A DNA stretch of 64,000 bases, taken from NCBI GenBank assembly GCA_001766655.1, contig MJCC01000013.1:513413-577412 (forward strand), written 5' to 3'. The stretch comes from Phytomonas francai (taxonomy: Eukaryota; Euglenozoa; Kinetoplastea; Trypanosomatida; Trypanosomatidae). The position numbers and the translations under genes are program-made. The notes under the pieces were generated by a model. That model was not told the origin of the DNA and did not search any database. It saw only the letters and a list, made by a program, of their open reading frames with translations. How positions within the stretch are numbered: the first letter of the stretch is position 1; each line of letters begins with the position of its first letter. Below, piece after piece: positions 8,908-18,804 of this stretch.

Positions 8908-10659
8908 TTAGGTATACTCCAATCGCACGCCGGTCGACGGCTCCTCCACACTCACTTCATTCTTTGCGAGGGGCTGCTGTGGTTGGAGCGAGTGGCGTAC
9001 CATGGCGAGCGGGGCGGCCTCCTCCCAGAAGGAAAGCATCCGTCTTTCGATCATCTCCACGCGCGCGTCGACCAGGCGCTTGATTCGCGCGAGACAGCCC
9101 TCCTCGACGCCCTCGAGTCTGCCGATCGACTTCGCCAGGCGCTCGCGGAGGCGGTCGAGCTCGTTCTTGAGCGCGCCGCCGAGGCTCTGCAGGTCCTCGA
9201 GCTCCCTGTTCAGGCCCTGCACGCAGCCCGCGGCGGACTCCTTCAGGGCGGCCTCGCCCCGCCGGACCGCCGCCATCGCCTCGCGAAAGGCGGTCTCGAA
9301 GTCGTCGCGCTCGCGGGCGTTGACCCGCTGGAGGGTCTCGACCCGCGCCCGGAGGGCCGCCGTGGCCTTCTCGAGGTGGCCGAGGCGGCGGGCGCGCTGG
9401 CGGGCGGCCCGGATGGCGGCCGCGCCGTGCACCGCCGCGAGGGCCTTCCCCTCCGCCCGATTCTCCTTGTCCTCCTCGCGATTCTCCCTGTCCTCCTCGC
9501 GATTCTCCCTGTCCTCCTCGCGATTCTCCCTGTCCTCTGGCCGATTCTCGATCTTTCGTGTTTTCGTGCGTGCGCGGGTCGGGGCCTCGCGCCTTCGCGC
9601 GGCGATCCACTCGTGGACGGGGCTCGCGCGGAGCCGGGCGAGCGCCGCGCGCGTGAGGACGAGGGCGAGGGTGTCGCGCCCCTCGTCGGGGTCGAGCCAC
9701 GGCGGGACGGCGGCGCCGACGCGGAGGGCGAGCCGCCCCCCCCCCGACAGCCGCGCGGAGCGGACGGCCTCGTAGGGCAGCGTCAGGCCGCCCAGCCCCG
9801 GCGCCACGAGGAGGCGCGGCGAAAAGTAGACGGTCGCGGGCCCGCCGAGCGCGGCCCCGCCGGCCTCCACGCGCACCGCCGCCAGCGCCAGCACCCGCGC
9901 GCCGTCGAAGGCCGCCGCGTAGCCGTCGAGCAGCCGCCCGAGGCCGGCGAGAAGCGTCGCGTCGTTGCGCAGCCCGGCGATGCCGCGGCGGAGGTACGCG
10001 CGGGCGGCCCCGCCGGCCCCCGAGAGCCCGCCGGGCGCGTGCACGTGCAGCCGAAAAAGCACCTCGGCGCACTGCATGCGGAAGAAGACATCGCTGGAGC
10101 CCTCCAGCCCCGCCGCGACCGCCTCGCTGGCCGCCCAAAAGCGCCGTTTGTTCGCGAGGGAGCCCCGCAAAAGGGCAATGACGGCGCTCGCGCAGCACCG
10201 GGCGACCCGGTAGTCGTCGGCGTGCTGCTCGGAATCGGTCATGAAGCCGAGGAGGCTCGGCCCCAGACGCCCCCCCAGCGCGGCCCGCAGCGCGGCGTCG
10301 CCGCACAAAACCTGCAGGACCTCGAAAAGGGTCGCAATGTCAAATCCCAGACGCAGCCCCGCACGCTCGCGGGAAAGCAGCGGGGGAAATAAATCCGCGA
10401 AGAGCTCCACGCAGGGGCCCTCGGCCCTGTCCTCCAGCATCGCCGCGCAGAGCGCATCGGGCGAGAGAAAGCCAACCTGCGCGAGAAGGGAGAGAAATAC
10501 CTCCAGCGGAATCGGTAATTCCTGGCGGACGCAGTACAAAGACTTCCGGAGAACAACAGGCAGGTGGCCAATGACCTCGACGACGGTTTCATTCGAAACC
10601 TCAATGGATTCATTGACGTCGGTAATTGGTTGCATCAGAAGTCGCTCAATTTCAGACAT
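8908..10659 (-). CDS. ARM-like / PH-like / coiled-coil protein with ENREED repeats
   Basis: 583 residues. Roughly 1-260 is helical and Leu/Ala-rich like an armadillo-type solenoid. Residues 275-355 look beta-rich with alternating hydrophobics (ATVYFSPRLLV, later LALVLTR), like a PH or Spt16-middle domain. Residues about 370-400 hold five copies of a seven-residue repeat (ENREEDR type), encoded by a near-perfect 21-bp DNA repeat. Residues 400-560 are coiled coil. The order solenoid, PH-like domain, coiled coil resembles the meiotic chromosome-axis protein SYCP2, but that is a layout argument, not a sequence match. The family is otherwise unknown to me. The central part is extremely GC-rich. 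Confidence 0.65.
   Translation of the reverse strand: MSEIERLLMQPITDVNESIEVSNETVVEVIGHLPVVLRKSLYCVRQELPIPLEVFLSLLAQVGFLSPDALCAAMLEDRAEGPCVELFADLFPPLLSRERAGLRLGFDIATLFEVLQVLCGDAALRAALGGRLGPSLLGFMTDSEQHADDYRVARCCASAVIALLRGSLANKRRFWAASEAVAAGLEGSSDVFFRMQCAEVLFRLHVHAPGGLSGAGGAARAYLRRGIAGLRNDATLLAGLGRLLDGYAAAFDGARVLALAAVRVEAGGAALGGPATVYFSPRLLVAPGLGGLTLPYEAVRSARLSGGGRLALRVGAAVPPWLDPDEGRDTLALVLTRAALARLRASPVHEWIAARRREAPTRARTKTRKIENRPEDRENREEDRENREEDRENREEDKENRAEGKALAAVHGAAAIRAARQRARRLGHLEKATAALRARVETLQRVNARERDDFETAFREAMAAVRRGEAALKESAAGCVQGLNRELEDLQSLGGALKNELDRLRERLAKSIGRLEGVEEGCLARIKRLVDARVEMIERRMLSFWEEAAPLAMVRHSLQPQQPLAKNEVSVEEPSTGVRLEYT
9459..9549. repeat. 21-bp tandem repeat inside coding sequence
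   Basis: About four and a half copies of a 21-base unit (plus strand CGATTCTCCCTGTCCTCCTC), differing at a few bases in the outer copies. In the minus-strand gene each unit encodes ENREEDR or a close variant, so copy number changes keep the frame. Confidence 0.9.
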
Positions 10660-10952
10660 TTTCTGCTAATATGCATATAGGTATCTCTATATCCTCAGAG
10701 CCCTTTTGAAAAACTTCCCAGGGACACCAAGTTGACCGATTCTTTTCAGGCTGATGGGAGTGGAGGAATAAAAAAAAGACTCAAACAAACAAACAACAAC
10801 AACAACAACAAAACCGAAGCATAGATTCACATACAATCTTGACGTTTCTTTGTGTGTGTGTGTGTGTGTGTACATTTTGTTCGGTATTAACGTTAAGGTT
10901 GGTATTTGTTTCCTTTTTTTTTTTTAGGTTGCAAAGCCTCTGCGCAATATTC
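10660..10952. repeat. intergenic AAC and GT microsatellites
   Basis: An AAC-type trinucleotide tract near 10785-10810 and a GT dinucleotide tract near 10851-10870, then a T-run just before the next gene's stop. Spacer of polycistronic type, no gene. Confidence 0.8.
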
Positions 10953-11732
10953 TTAAGAGCGTGCTATAGTTTCCTGCGATGAGGCGTTACACTGAAGGTT
11001 AAGGTTTACAGAGAACAGTGTATTCAAAGAGGAAATTGTAAACAAATAGAAAACAAAGGTAGTGACCAAAGACGGAACGAAGTCAAGGCATATATACACT
11101 AATAACGTTGAAACAAACCCTCGGCCTCCTTGAAGAATATAGAGTGCGTAGAGGTTGTTGAAATTGACCATGAAACAGAACAAGGAGGGCATAATATGCA
11201 CACCTAGAGGTGAACAAGGATCCAAAACGAACGCGTGAAGTAAGGCGTTAGCGATAGATAAAATCAGTATTTTTGCGTAGTTCAGCCGACCGAACGCGGA
11301 TCTTTCGTAAAATTTTCTATATAGATTCAGAGAAAAGGTAGCTAATCGAAGGCACCTTTCCACGTGGGGCTGTTTGTTCATCCTTGGACTACACTCCTTG
11401 TGATTTCCAGCTAAACTAGGCAACTTAGTACTACTGCTAATAGGAGCTGAAGAATCTTGAAGGTTCACGGTATTACCGCTCGCACTTGTTTCTAAAGATT
11501 CCGTATAATCTTCCTGGTTAGGTACCTTATTGTTCTCAGTCGGTAAAGATGGCCGTGCATCCCGTTCCGTAGTTGCAGTTCTTAATTGTCTAAGGTCGGG
11601 AAATTTTTCTTCGAGGGCTTCCAATTCGGTTAATATCAAAGGATCCACCCTTTCTGAAGGATTCGAATTTTTTTCACGAGTAAGGACCTTATAACGTCGC
11701 TTGGCCGATAGAAAGGCATGATCCAATTTCAT
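10953..11732 (-). CDS. multi-span membrane protein, unknown
   Basis: 259 residues from the ATG at 11732; the frame is open further upstream but without an ATG. The first 120 residues are polar with low-complexity Ser/Thr/Asn. From about residue 125 onward there are three or four hydrophobic segments: near 152-168, 174-200 and 205-238. No family recognised. The C-terminal placement of the membrane part and the soluble, disordered front suggest an organelle or ER membrane protein with a cytosolic N-terminus. It lies between the MPC1 gene and the ARM/PH-like gene. Confidence 0.55.
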   Translation of the reverse strand: MKLDHAFLSAKRRYKVLTREKNSNPSERVDPLILTELEALEEKFPDLRQLRTATTERDARPSLPTENNKVPNQEDYTESLETSASGNTVNLQDSSAPISSSTKLPSLAGNHKECSPRMNKQPHVERCLRLATFSLNLYRKFYERSAFGRLNYAKILILSIANALLHAFVLDPCSPLGVHIMPSLFCFMVNFNNLYALYILQGGRGFVSTLLVYICLDFVPSLVTTFVFYLFTISSLNTLFSVNLNLQCNASSQETIARS

Positions 11733-12341
11733 TGAATCGAATGGTTTCACCTCTCTTTTGACGATATACACTAATATGTATGACTATGAAATGTAAAAAT
11801 AAAGAGGTATCGTTTTTTTTTTTTTTTACACAGGACAGGGCGCATTGACCTATTACATATCTAGGCAAACACAAAACTAGATGCCCCTTTCAGCCAAGTA
11901 CAGTTATCACAAGGAAATATTTTTCAAAAATGGCGTTGAGGATTTATTTTATCAATAGTTACGGCTATACAGCTAAGGTAGCTCTACTGAATTTTTGTCA
12001 TGAAGGAATACCAATCAGTTCTCGATATTTTGTGTTGGCCAACCAGCTGATTTAAAGTCGTGATTTTTTGATCTTTTTTCCTCTATCCTTAAAGCACACC
12101 CAAAAATTCCTTCTCTGGACACTTTGTCAGTCCCACCTCGCAATGCTAAAACAAGTCAGCGAAAAAGCATGATATATCAGCCTTTTGCGAATATGACAAA
12201 GCTAGGAATATTAAAAAACTTATAATAGTTATAGAACCGGTTGCAAATGTAAAAAAATATATCTCCTTGCAATACTCACAAATAGAGCTTTAGCCAATAA
12301 CCAATAGTAAAAAAGAAACATGCTCCCTTCGACGTTAGTAA
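11733..12341. other. intergenic, AT-rich
   Basis: 609 bases holding a 15-base T-run around 11814-11827 and AT-rich DNA, mostly the 3' UTR of the MPC1 transcript. No gene or RNA seen. Confidence 0.6.
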
Positions 12342-12641
12342 TTAGCTAATTAATTGCTTTTTTGGTTTCGTGGTCATCTTGTTATAGGCAAGTCGAAATA
12401 AGGTAGCGGCTTGAACCGAGCTGTTTGTGGCATGGCAGAAAAAAAGAGGGTAGTTTGCCGGTGAAATCGCGATGGACCAACGCACGAACAAGGCACTGTA
12501 TATGCAAAGCACAGATGTCATTTTCGCATCAATATCATTTACTGGGCGTGAGGAAAAATTCATAATACCGGCAATCGGAATAAGCCAGTTTGCTGCTGCA
12601 CCTGTATACCCAACGTAGCGCACAACTCTTTGTGAGACCAT
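12342..12641 (-). CDS. MPC1: mitochondrial pyruvate carrier subunit 1
   Basis: The 99-residue product matches MPC1 along its length: an N-terminal amphipathic segment, ANWLIPIAG (family: ANWGLPLAA), MTSVLCIYSALFVRW (family: MTxALxxYSxxFMRF), then SPANYPLFFCHATN (family: PRNYLLxxCHxTN). MPC1 pairs with MPC2 in the mitochondrial inner membrane and imports pyruvate into the matrix. No MPC2 lies in this window. Length is normal for the family, and the ATG at 12641 gives the expected short N-terminus. Confidence 0.93.
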   Translation of the reverse strand: MVSQRVVRYVGYTGAAANWLIPIAGIMNFSSRPVNDIDAKMTSVLCIYSALFVRWSIAISPANYPLFFCHATNSSVQAATLFRLAYNKMTTKPKKQLIS

Positions 12642-12832
12642 TTTTTGGGAATTTATTATGATTTCGTATTTTTATTTAATCTTATTATATTTTTTTCTGT
12701 GCAAAAACAGGAGTATGACAGTTAGGAAGACTAATATAAAAAAAATAGTGAGCACTTCATATATTGTATACACATATAGGATACGTATTTTTAAGGTCCT
12801 TTGCTAAATTTGTATTTTTTGAATTTTCGTTA

Positions 12833-13465
12833 TTATTTTTTTTTCTCAGTTTGAGGAATCTGCTGGATTAATTCTTCAATTAAATCGTCAATATCCTTCG
12901 TAAGAGCTGGAGGGTAAAAAAAACCGCTGGAGCTAAAATATTTGCCATAGAATACATTTTTCTCAACCTGAACTAATAGTTTAGGAGAGCGGAAAAGACG
13001 CGTCGACTCGATAATTTCTGCAATAAATTTAACTTGAGGAGAAAATGGATAAACGAGCAAATGCATTCGGAGGTTCTGATGATTCAATGCGGCAAATTTT
13101 TTATTAGGCTTATTTTCAACCTCACCTGAGCCTGTAAAAAATACACAATTAGATTCCTGTACATATTCATTCACTAGCATCGCGATTAGTGCACTGAAAA
13201 ATCCTCCAAAGGATATAAAGGATAAAAGCCATTTTTCAAAAATTATTTCCTTTTTGAAGAATATAAAGATTCCAATCGAGGAAATGCAGAATCGGAAAAT
13301 GTTACTCCAATGAATCACTGATGATTTTTCCTTGATACCTTCAAATTCAAGATATTCTTGTGCATTTGCTGTTAGCGCTCTGCGCACGCTAGTAAGATCA
13401 TTGATCTCATAGTGACGTACTTGTTTGCTTTGAAGCTCATACCCAAATGTAGTCTCCTCAGACAT
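12833..13465 (-). CDS. SPCS2: signal peptidase complex subunit 2 (SPC25)
   Basis: 210 residues with an N-terminal cytosolic part, a pair of close membrane segments at about 55-70 and 79-100, and a C-terminal domain containing HQNLRMHLLVYPFSP and FRSPKLLV elements, the pattern of SPCS2/Spc25. This subunit flanks the catalytic signal peptidase at the ER translocon and contacts Sec61. The end is a lysine-rich tail. Base composition is AT-rich compared with its neighbours. Assignment rests on topology plus the C-terminal motifs and is moderately firm. Confidence 0.75.
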   Translation of the reverse strand: MSEETTFGYELQSKQVRHYEINDLTSVRRALTANAQEYLEFEGIKEKSSVIHWSNIFRFCISSIGIFIFFKKEIIFEKWLLSFISFGGFFSALIAMLVNEYVQESNCVFFTGSGEVENKPNKKFAALNHQNLRMHLLVYPFSPQVKFIAEIIESTRLFRSPKLLVQVEKNVFYGKYFSSSGFFYPPALTKDIDDLIEELIQQIPQTEKKK

Positions 13466-13688
13466 TGTATTGTAGTCTAAAAAAAAAACTATTCTATCGA
13501 ATTGAACAAAGAAAAGTGGGAAAAAGTGCTCACATTTTCATATAGATTGAATTTCCTTTTATTGTGATTTGGGAAAGGGTAGATTCATTGGATACTTCAT
13601 AACATATAAATATATTAATTTCTAACCATGCGTTGCGCAGAAAGGAATTAGGCCAACGATACAAGTAAAAGAATAAGATCTATTAACT

Positions 13689-14738
13689 TCATTTAATATC
13701 ACCTTCAATCTTTCGGATATAGACAGATGTTGGCTGGTTCTTATATCCTGCCCTTCCCATTGCCCAATCATAGCTATGAGCATACGCAATGAGTGATCCG
13801 TCAGGGCTTATGTCACCTGCGGAAATTGACACCGGGTCGTTGTCAATTTTGAGTTCAGGTTGCATACTCCTCAGCAGTTTTTTTGTATTTCGGTTTACGG
13901 CGGTCAATACACCGTCACCACCGCCGGATATAACTAATGGAGCTGAAGGATGATGAACACAAAAATTTGTTTGGTACATTACGTACTGGGTTACGTCGGA
14001 ACCCTGTATGTGCGCTTTAAATGTGCAACCAGGCTTTTTGTCCATTCGCAAAAAAGATAACCGACCTTCAGAAGTGCCCATTGCTACTCCCTCAAAATCC
14101 GAAGAACAGGAAATGCATCGAATGTTAAATTTTACCACATCTGGAGGCTTTAGTGTGTCCTCTTTGCGCATAGAATCGGTATGGAAAATATAAACCAATC
14201 GTCCAGTAGCTACGGCCATCATTGGCTTTGACCGTTGTACATCCAAGGCAAAGATCGGCTCACCCAAATTTTCCTCCATAATAAAGTTCGGTTGGCGAAG
14301 ATCCCAGCAACGCAGTTTACCATCCCAACTACCAGTTATTAGAAGGTCGTTAACTTGCGGGTGATTAATGTACGCTAGACAACTTATAGGCAAGTCATGA
14401 GAAGCAACAGTTGATTTTTGGTTTGTTGATAAATTCCACATTACTGCTGTCTTGCTACAGCCACCAAAAAATGCTTTTCCATCGTGTGAAAAGCTAAGAT
14501 CAAGGATAGGAGCGTCGTGTGTGGTTGTAAATGAAGGAACCGCCTGTATTTCATTTTGGTTTGTTTGCACCTGCCAAACTGAGCAGCTGCAATCCCATGA
14601 TGTTACTCCAAGAAGGAATGCTGGAAAGCCAACCGGAGAGAATCGAACTCTACTAACACAATCGGTAGTGGTTTGACTAAGCTGATGGCTGACAGTCCCA
14701 AATGAGAATGGCTTACCCGCACCAGAAAAGGAATACAT
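13689..14738 (-). CDS. RAE1: mRNA export factor RAE1/GLE2, WD-repeat protein
   Basis: The 349-residue WD protein has repeated motifs such as GSWDGKLRCWDLR, and the RAE1-specific features: SVSRVRFSP-type first blade (here CVSRVRFSPVG), HDAPILDLSFSHDG, an FKAH segment before blade six and a C-terminal SYDWAMG. It should fold as a seven-blade propeller. RAE1 binds the NUP98 GLEBS motif at the nuclear pore and acts in mRNA export and in mitosis. It is the first gene of the minus cluster, next to the divergent strand switch. Confidence 0.92.
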   Translation of the reverse strand: MYSFSGAGKPFSFGTVSHQLSQTTTDCVSRVRFSPVGFPAFLLGVTSWDCSCSVWQVQTNQNEIQAVPSFTTTHDAPILDLSFSHDGKAFFGGCSKTAVMWNLSTNQKSTVASHDLPISCLAYINHPQVNDLLITGSWDGKLRCWDLRQPNFIMEENLGEPIFALDVQRSKPMMAVATGRLVYIFHTDSMRKEDTLKPPDVVKFNIRCISCSSDFEGVAMGTSEGRLSFLRMDKKPGCTFKAHIQGSDVTQYVMYQTNFCVHHPSAPLVISGGGDGVLTAVNRNTKKLLRSMQPELKIDNDPVSISAGDISPDGSLIAYAHSYDWAMGRAGYKNQPTSVYIRKIEGDIK

Positions 14739-16042
14739 AATAAATTATGTAATTTTTATTTAAGAGTTTCGTAAAATCTATTCGATCAAATTAATCTATC
14801 AAACCTTAAAAAAAGAAACGCAGAAAACTACAACAATCATGAAGCTTTAGTTCGTAGTGGGACATATCTGCATCGAAGCAAAATTTATTTCTTGTTTTTA
14901 TCAGATAAAATTCGTGCAAAAAAGTGACAATCTCCAGTCATCCGTTTTATGTGAGCAAAAGTAAACCGAGGATGTGGTTGTGTTAAATCTCGAATCGCAC
15001 AAACGGTACACCAATGAACCAGCGCTCTACCACAAAGATAGGTGGTGTTAGTGCAGGGAGCCCCCTTTACGCGACGCCTCCCTCTTCGCGTCGCCTCCCT
15101 TACGATGACACCACGCATGCCCATCATGGAACCCTTTTTCCCCTTCTGTAAAAAAGAAGTCGCACATATAAATAAATAAATAAATAAATATGAATGAAAC
15201 CTTTAAACGTATATTATATGAGATTTTTTAGAGATGTTCGCCGGGATTATCGATTAAAAGGGCTGGTGGGGGAATATTGAATTTCATTTGAGTTTGAGTG
15301 ATGGCGCCGCCAGGTGCTCTGCACCCTAAAAACCAACAATGGGATCATTGAGCGGCGGGGACTTTTTTTACTGTTTAATTAAAGTGGAGTTCTCTTATTT
15401 TCTGACATTTGCGCATATTTGGATAGTTTTCGGCTTTCCACTAATCAGCGCGGCGCTGGTCGATAATTTCCGAATCATGGTTTCTAGTGCAGAATGGTTC
15501 ATTTGCATCCCCCGTCCTTTATTGGAGGTGTGTCTTTTTATACATCAAAGATATTGTGCCCATATCAAATGTTTAGGGCCGTGTAGATGCATTTTTTTCC
15601 AAAATAGGTAAAATGGCGGCGCGCATTGCATCCCCCCCCCCCCCAAAAAAAAAATTGGTTGTTAGTTGACGTTCTGTCGAATTAGTGATTTATTGTGTTG
15701 TTTCTTGACTATTTTCTAAGAATAAATTTTGAGAGGTATCCTTATCCATTTCATTTTCCGCCCAAGAATGATTTTCAGTCCTTTTCTGGGATAACAGCAA
15801 TTATTGTTCCATACATCTTAAAGAAGTATACATTGCTACATTGTATTAAAATTGCCAAGTTTTTTTTTTTAGATATGCTTATTCCTTTTATACGTATTCA
15901 TTTCTTACCTATGTATGTGTATAACAATTAATAATACCGTATTTAGCTATTCTAAATGGTAAACTATATCATCATTTTTAACCTCCTTCATATTATTCGC
16001 TTTTACAATTTGTTTATTTCAATTATTGAATCATATAGGACG
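14739..16042. promoter_or_regulatory. divergent strand-switch region, probable bidirectional transcription start
   Basis: Genes read leftwards up to 14738 and rightwards from 16043, so the 1.3 kb between are where both polycistronic units must start. Visible elements are an ATAA-type repeat at 15170-15190, a run of 14 C followed by 10 A around 15631-15655, and a box-A/box-B-like tRNA remnant near 14970-15045. No TATA-type promoter can be identified, which is normal for Pol II start regions in kinetoplastids. No gene is convincing inside. Confidence 0.65.
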
Positions 16043-17206
16043 ATGTCATCAGTTATTAATGCGTATCTTCGCAAAAGCCTACAAAAGGTGGCTTCCAAAT
16101 GTAGGGGATTAACAGTCGTCATGGGAAACGAAGCTGGCGATCTTGACAGTGTTGTGGGCTCTATTTTTCTTGCAATGCTCCTGAATTCTTGGAGTGAGTA
16201 CAAAATCGCTCCTGTTGTTCCAGCCATAAACTTTCCATTGTGTGATCTACCTTTGCGTACAGATGTTTATCATCTATTTAACATGGTTGGAATCGATACG
16301 TCCTTGCTGATTTCTGTTGTTCCAGGCGAGACAAATCAAAAGGAAAATTATTTGGATATTACTGATATACTACCGAATGTTGTACTCTATGACCACAATA
16401 CGCTTTCCGTTTCCCAAAAAATTCTCAGCGACAAGATTGTCGGTATTATTGACCACCACTTCGATGACAAGTTGTACGATCACCAAAGCATGAAACTTCG
16501 AGTCATCGAAACGGTAGGCTCTGCTTGTACATTAGTTGCTGAGCTTTACAAAAAAGCAGGTGTTGCGATTCCATCCCCTACTTTACTTTTATCGCCCATC
16601 ATTTTGGACACAGTTAACTTTGATCCTCAGCAGCAAAAAACAACGCCTAAGGATCTGGAAATGTTTGAATGGCTTGCCTCAATGGTGCCAGAAAAAATAG
16701 ACTCGCATGAAGTATATGAAAGACTATCAGAATGGAAAAAGGATATCTTTGGGCTAACACTCGAAGAAAATTTTAGACGCGATTATAAGTTTTTCAGCTT
16801 CGAGATGGGTGCCAGGGGAGCTCATCTTAATACCGGTATCAGCAGTACCCCATCTTCATACGAAAAATTTAAGGATATGTACTCTTTAGAGAAAATATCG
16901 TCATCCTGCTACGACTTTCTGAATAAAAAGAAACTCGATGCTTTCATTCTCGTTTTTTCAGGTAAAAAAGCTGGTGTCTACACAAGAGATATTGTATTTG
17001 TTGTGGGAACGAGAGATCTTCAGATTTTTCTAGACTACACAACTTCATTTCAACCGAGTATAGTTTTTCATCTACTGGACGAGGTTCAGATAGAGGGAAG
17101 CCATGTACTTGTTGGATTTTCCCTAAGCGACACATCGACTTCACGAAAATTTCTAGTACCATCACTGGGTAATTTCCTTAAGGCTAGGACTCAAAGTCTC
17201 TTGTGA
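16043..17206 (+). CDS. PPX1: exopolyphosphatase, DHH family
   Basis: 387 residues from the ATG at 16043; an in-frame ATG at 15956 would add a 29-residue hydrophobic leader that looks like untranslated sequence. Motifs: GNEAGDLDSVV near 27-37 (first metal site), a YDHN element near 115, IIDHHFDD with the DHH triad at about 136, and a DHHA2-like C-terminal half. This is the layout of yeast PPX1 and the cytosolic/acidocalcisomal exopolyphosphatase of trypanosomatids, which removes terminal phosphate from polyphosphate. All catalytic motifs look intact. It is the first gene of the plus cluster. Confidence 0.9.
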   Translation: MSSVINAYLRKSLQKVASKCRGLTVVMGNEAGDLDSVVGSIFLAMLLNSWSEYKIAPVVPAINFPLCDLPLRTDVYHLFNMVGIDTSLLISVVPGETNQKENYLDITDILPNVVLYDHNTLSVSQKILSDKIVGIIDHHFDDKLYDHQSMKLRVIETVGSACTLVAELYKKAGVAIPSPTLLLSPIILDTVNFDPQQQKTTPKDLEMFEWLASMVPEKIDSHEVYERLSEWKKDIFGLTLEENFRRDYKFFSFEMGARGAHLNTGISSTPSSYEKFKDMYSLEKISSSCYDFLNKKKLDAFILVFSGKKAGVYTRDIVFVVGTRDLQIFLDYTTSFQPSIVFHLLDEVQIEGSHVLVGFSLSDTSTSRKFLVPSLGNFLKARTQSLL

Positions 17207-17495
17207 TATTTATAAAGGTTATTCATATATAAAAATCATGTTTCCTCTCATAATCACATTTTAGTGTCGAGCGTTAGTAATAACTGCTTTTTTTTTTGTG
17301 AGAGTGGCGGTATGTGTGTATATATTGAGGGAGGGTGTGTGGGAAGCATATTTAGCTCCCCACCCAATGGTTCCACTAAACTTTTTGGTCTATCCATTGA
17401 AATTTTTCTTGAATTGAATGAAGTAAATTCTACAAGGCTTATATACTATTATAGATATTACTCCAACATATTCTTCGCACTCTACCAGGGGGGAA

Positions 17496-17678
17496 ATGGC
17501 ACGAGGAAATCAACGAGATCTTGCGCGTGAAAAAGGAATTAAAAAAAGACAGGAAGAGAACAAGGGAAAACGCAACGATGGCGTAAGCGCAGCAAAGCGA
17601 AAGGAAGTGGACGCCGAGCGCATGCGTCTGAAACAAGCAGAAGCTGAGATGAAGAGGAATGGTGGTGTTTCTGTTTAG
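17496..17678 (+). CDS. SERF/4F5-type small basic protein
   Basis: A 60-residue, highly charged protein opening with MARGNQRDLAREK, the signature of the 4F5/SERF family, followed by Lys/Arg/Glu-rich helix. Family members are small, soluble, RNA-binding and influence amyloid aggregation in animals. The match to the first 15 residues is strong; nothing further can be said about its role here. Confidence 0.85.
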   Translation: MARGNQRDLAREKGIKKRQEENKGKRNDGVSAAKRKEVDAERMRLKQAEAEMKRNGGVSV

Positions 17679-18804
17679 TATATTATATTGCAGGTGTATA
17701 TTTTGTGTGTGGCATTTTAAGCAGGCGCAGAGTTCATAATTTACCCATTTTTTTTTTGAAAAAAAAAGAGTTTAATATTTATCTGAAGGTTATGTTTAAT
17801 TCTATTTTCACGCAATTACACACATAACCATGAAGTTTAAAACTAAAGAGCGCTTGCTATTTTCCTTTAGTGAATGCGTACTGACAATGGCAGATCGTGT
17901 ATATAGAATTCATGTTCATTAATCCTTTTCATTATCCCTTTTTCTTGCATATTCTAGAATTTTATTCCTAACGAATCGTTTTGCGTGGATGCTTCGAAGT
18001 GTTTTGATAACACAGTTGAAACAATAATCGAGGAAGATGAGATATATAAAGAGAGGGCAACTATGTTAAGCTGACGCCAGTGCATACATCGTTGGATACA
18101 AAATTCATATTTACAGCATTTGCTTAGGAGGGAATCTTCCACTTGAATGAACTTTTAGATTCCACTTTATATTTTTGTGGCCACACGCATTGTGTTCTAA
18201 AGGGTGAAGCTATACGTGATCTGAGATATTCAGAAGGGTGCGTTAAAGAATCATTTCGACGAAATACGAATGGCCTTGTATCTTGCATATGCGGAGCAAG
18301 TTTTTTTTATATGGCATGATCCACAAATACAGAATTTTAGTTCATAGCGTATCTCGTATTATTCCGCAAGCGAAGGGGTACTAGAACGTTATATTTATGA
18401 TTAATGGAGTGTGCAGGTTTCAATAAACTGCAGTAGTACACTCTTTTGGTGAGTTTGGCCCCATCAAATGTAATATTAGGTTTCTTTACTAAAGTGTTTT
18501 CTGCTAGTAATTATTTGCTTCCCAGATATACTTAGCTGCAGCTTTTCTCGAAGTTCTGTCTTACAATTTTGTGAAAGCAATATGCTTTATATATATATAT
18601 ATATATAATATATGACATTTTAGATGGGATGATACAATTTTCATTGGACATTTCCAAAATCAGAGAAACAGATGGATTCTCAACTTTTAGCATATGGTGA
18701 TGGCATTTTTATCCTGACCTACTTTACATTTTTGGACGCCTAATAAAGAGGCTTTAGGGAGCCTGGAACCTCTTTTTCTACCTTTTTTTTTTTTTGACAA
18801 GACT
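17679..18804. other. long intergenic region, no gene seen
   Basis: 1.1 kb of AT-rich DNA with a TA tract (18583-18608) and a T-run directly before the next start (18784-18795). I looked for tRNA and small ORFs on both strands and saw nothing supported. Confidence 0.6.

Noticed and set aside
9459..9549. Short tandem repeats considered as a CRISPR-like array
   Set aside because: Units are contiguous without spacers and keep a reading frame; it is a coding minisatellite in a eukaryotic gene.
8983..10392. 469-residue plus-strand ORF opposite the ARM/PH-like gene
   Set aside because: Shadow of GC-rich coding sequence; the minus frame has the balanced composition and coiled-coil pattern.
14970..15045. 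A tRNA gene on the minus strand
   Set aside because: The box A and box B look-alikes are there but acceptor, anticodon and T stems do not pair, so it is not a working tRNA.
14885..15127. 80-residue minus-strand ORF in the strand-switch region
   Set aside because: No domain, poor composition for a protein, and it overlaps the tRNA-like boxes; not supported as a gene.
15956..16042. Upstream ATG extending the exopolyphosphatase by 29 residues
   Set aside because: The extra part is AT-rich and hydrophobic without family support, and the homologous protein begins near the Met at 16043.
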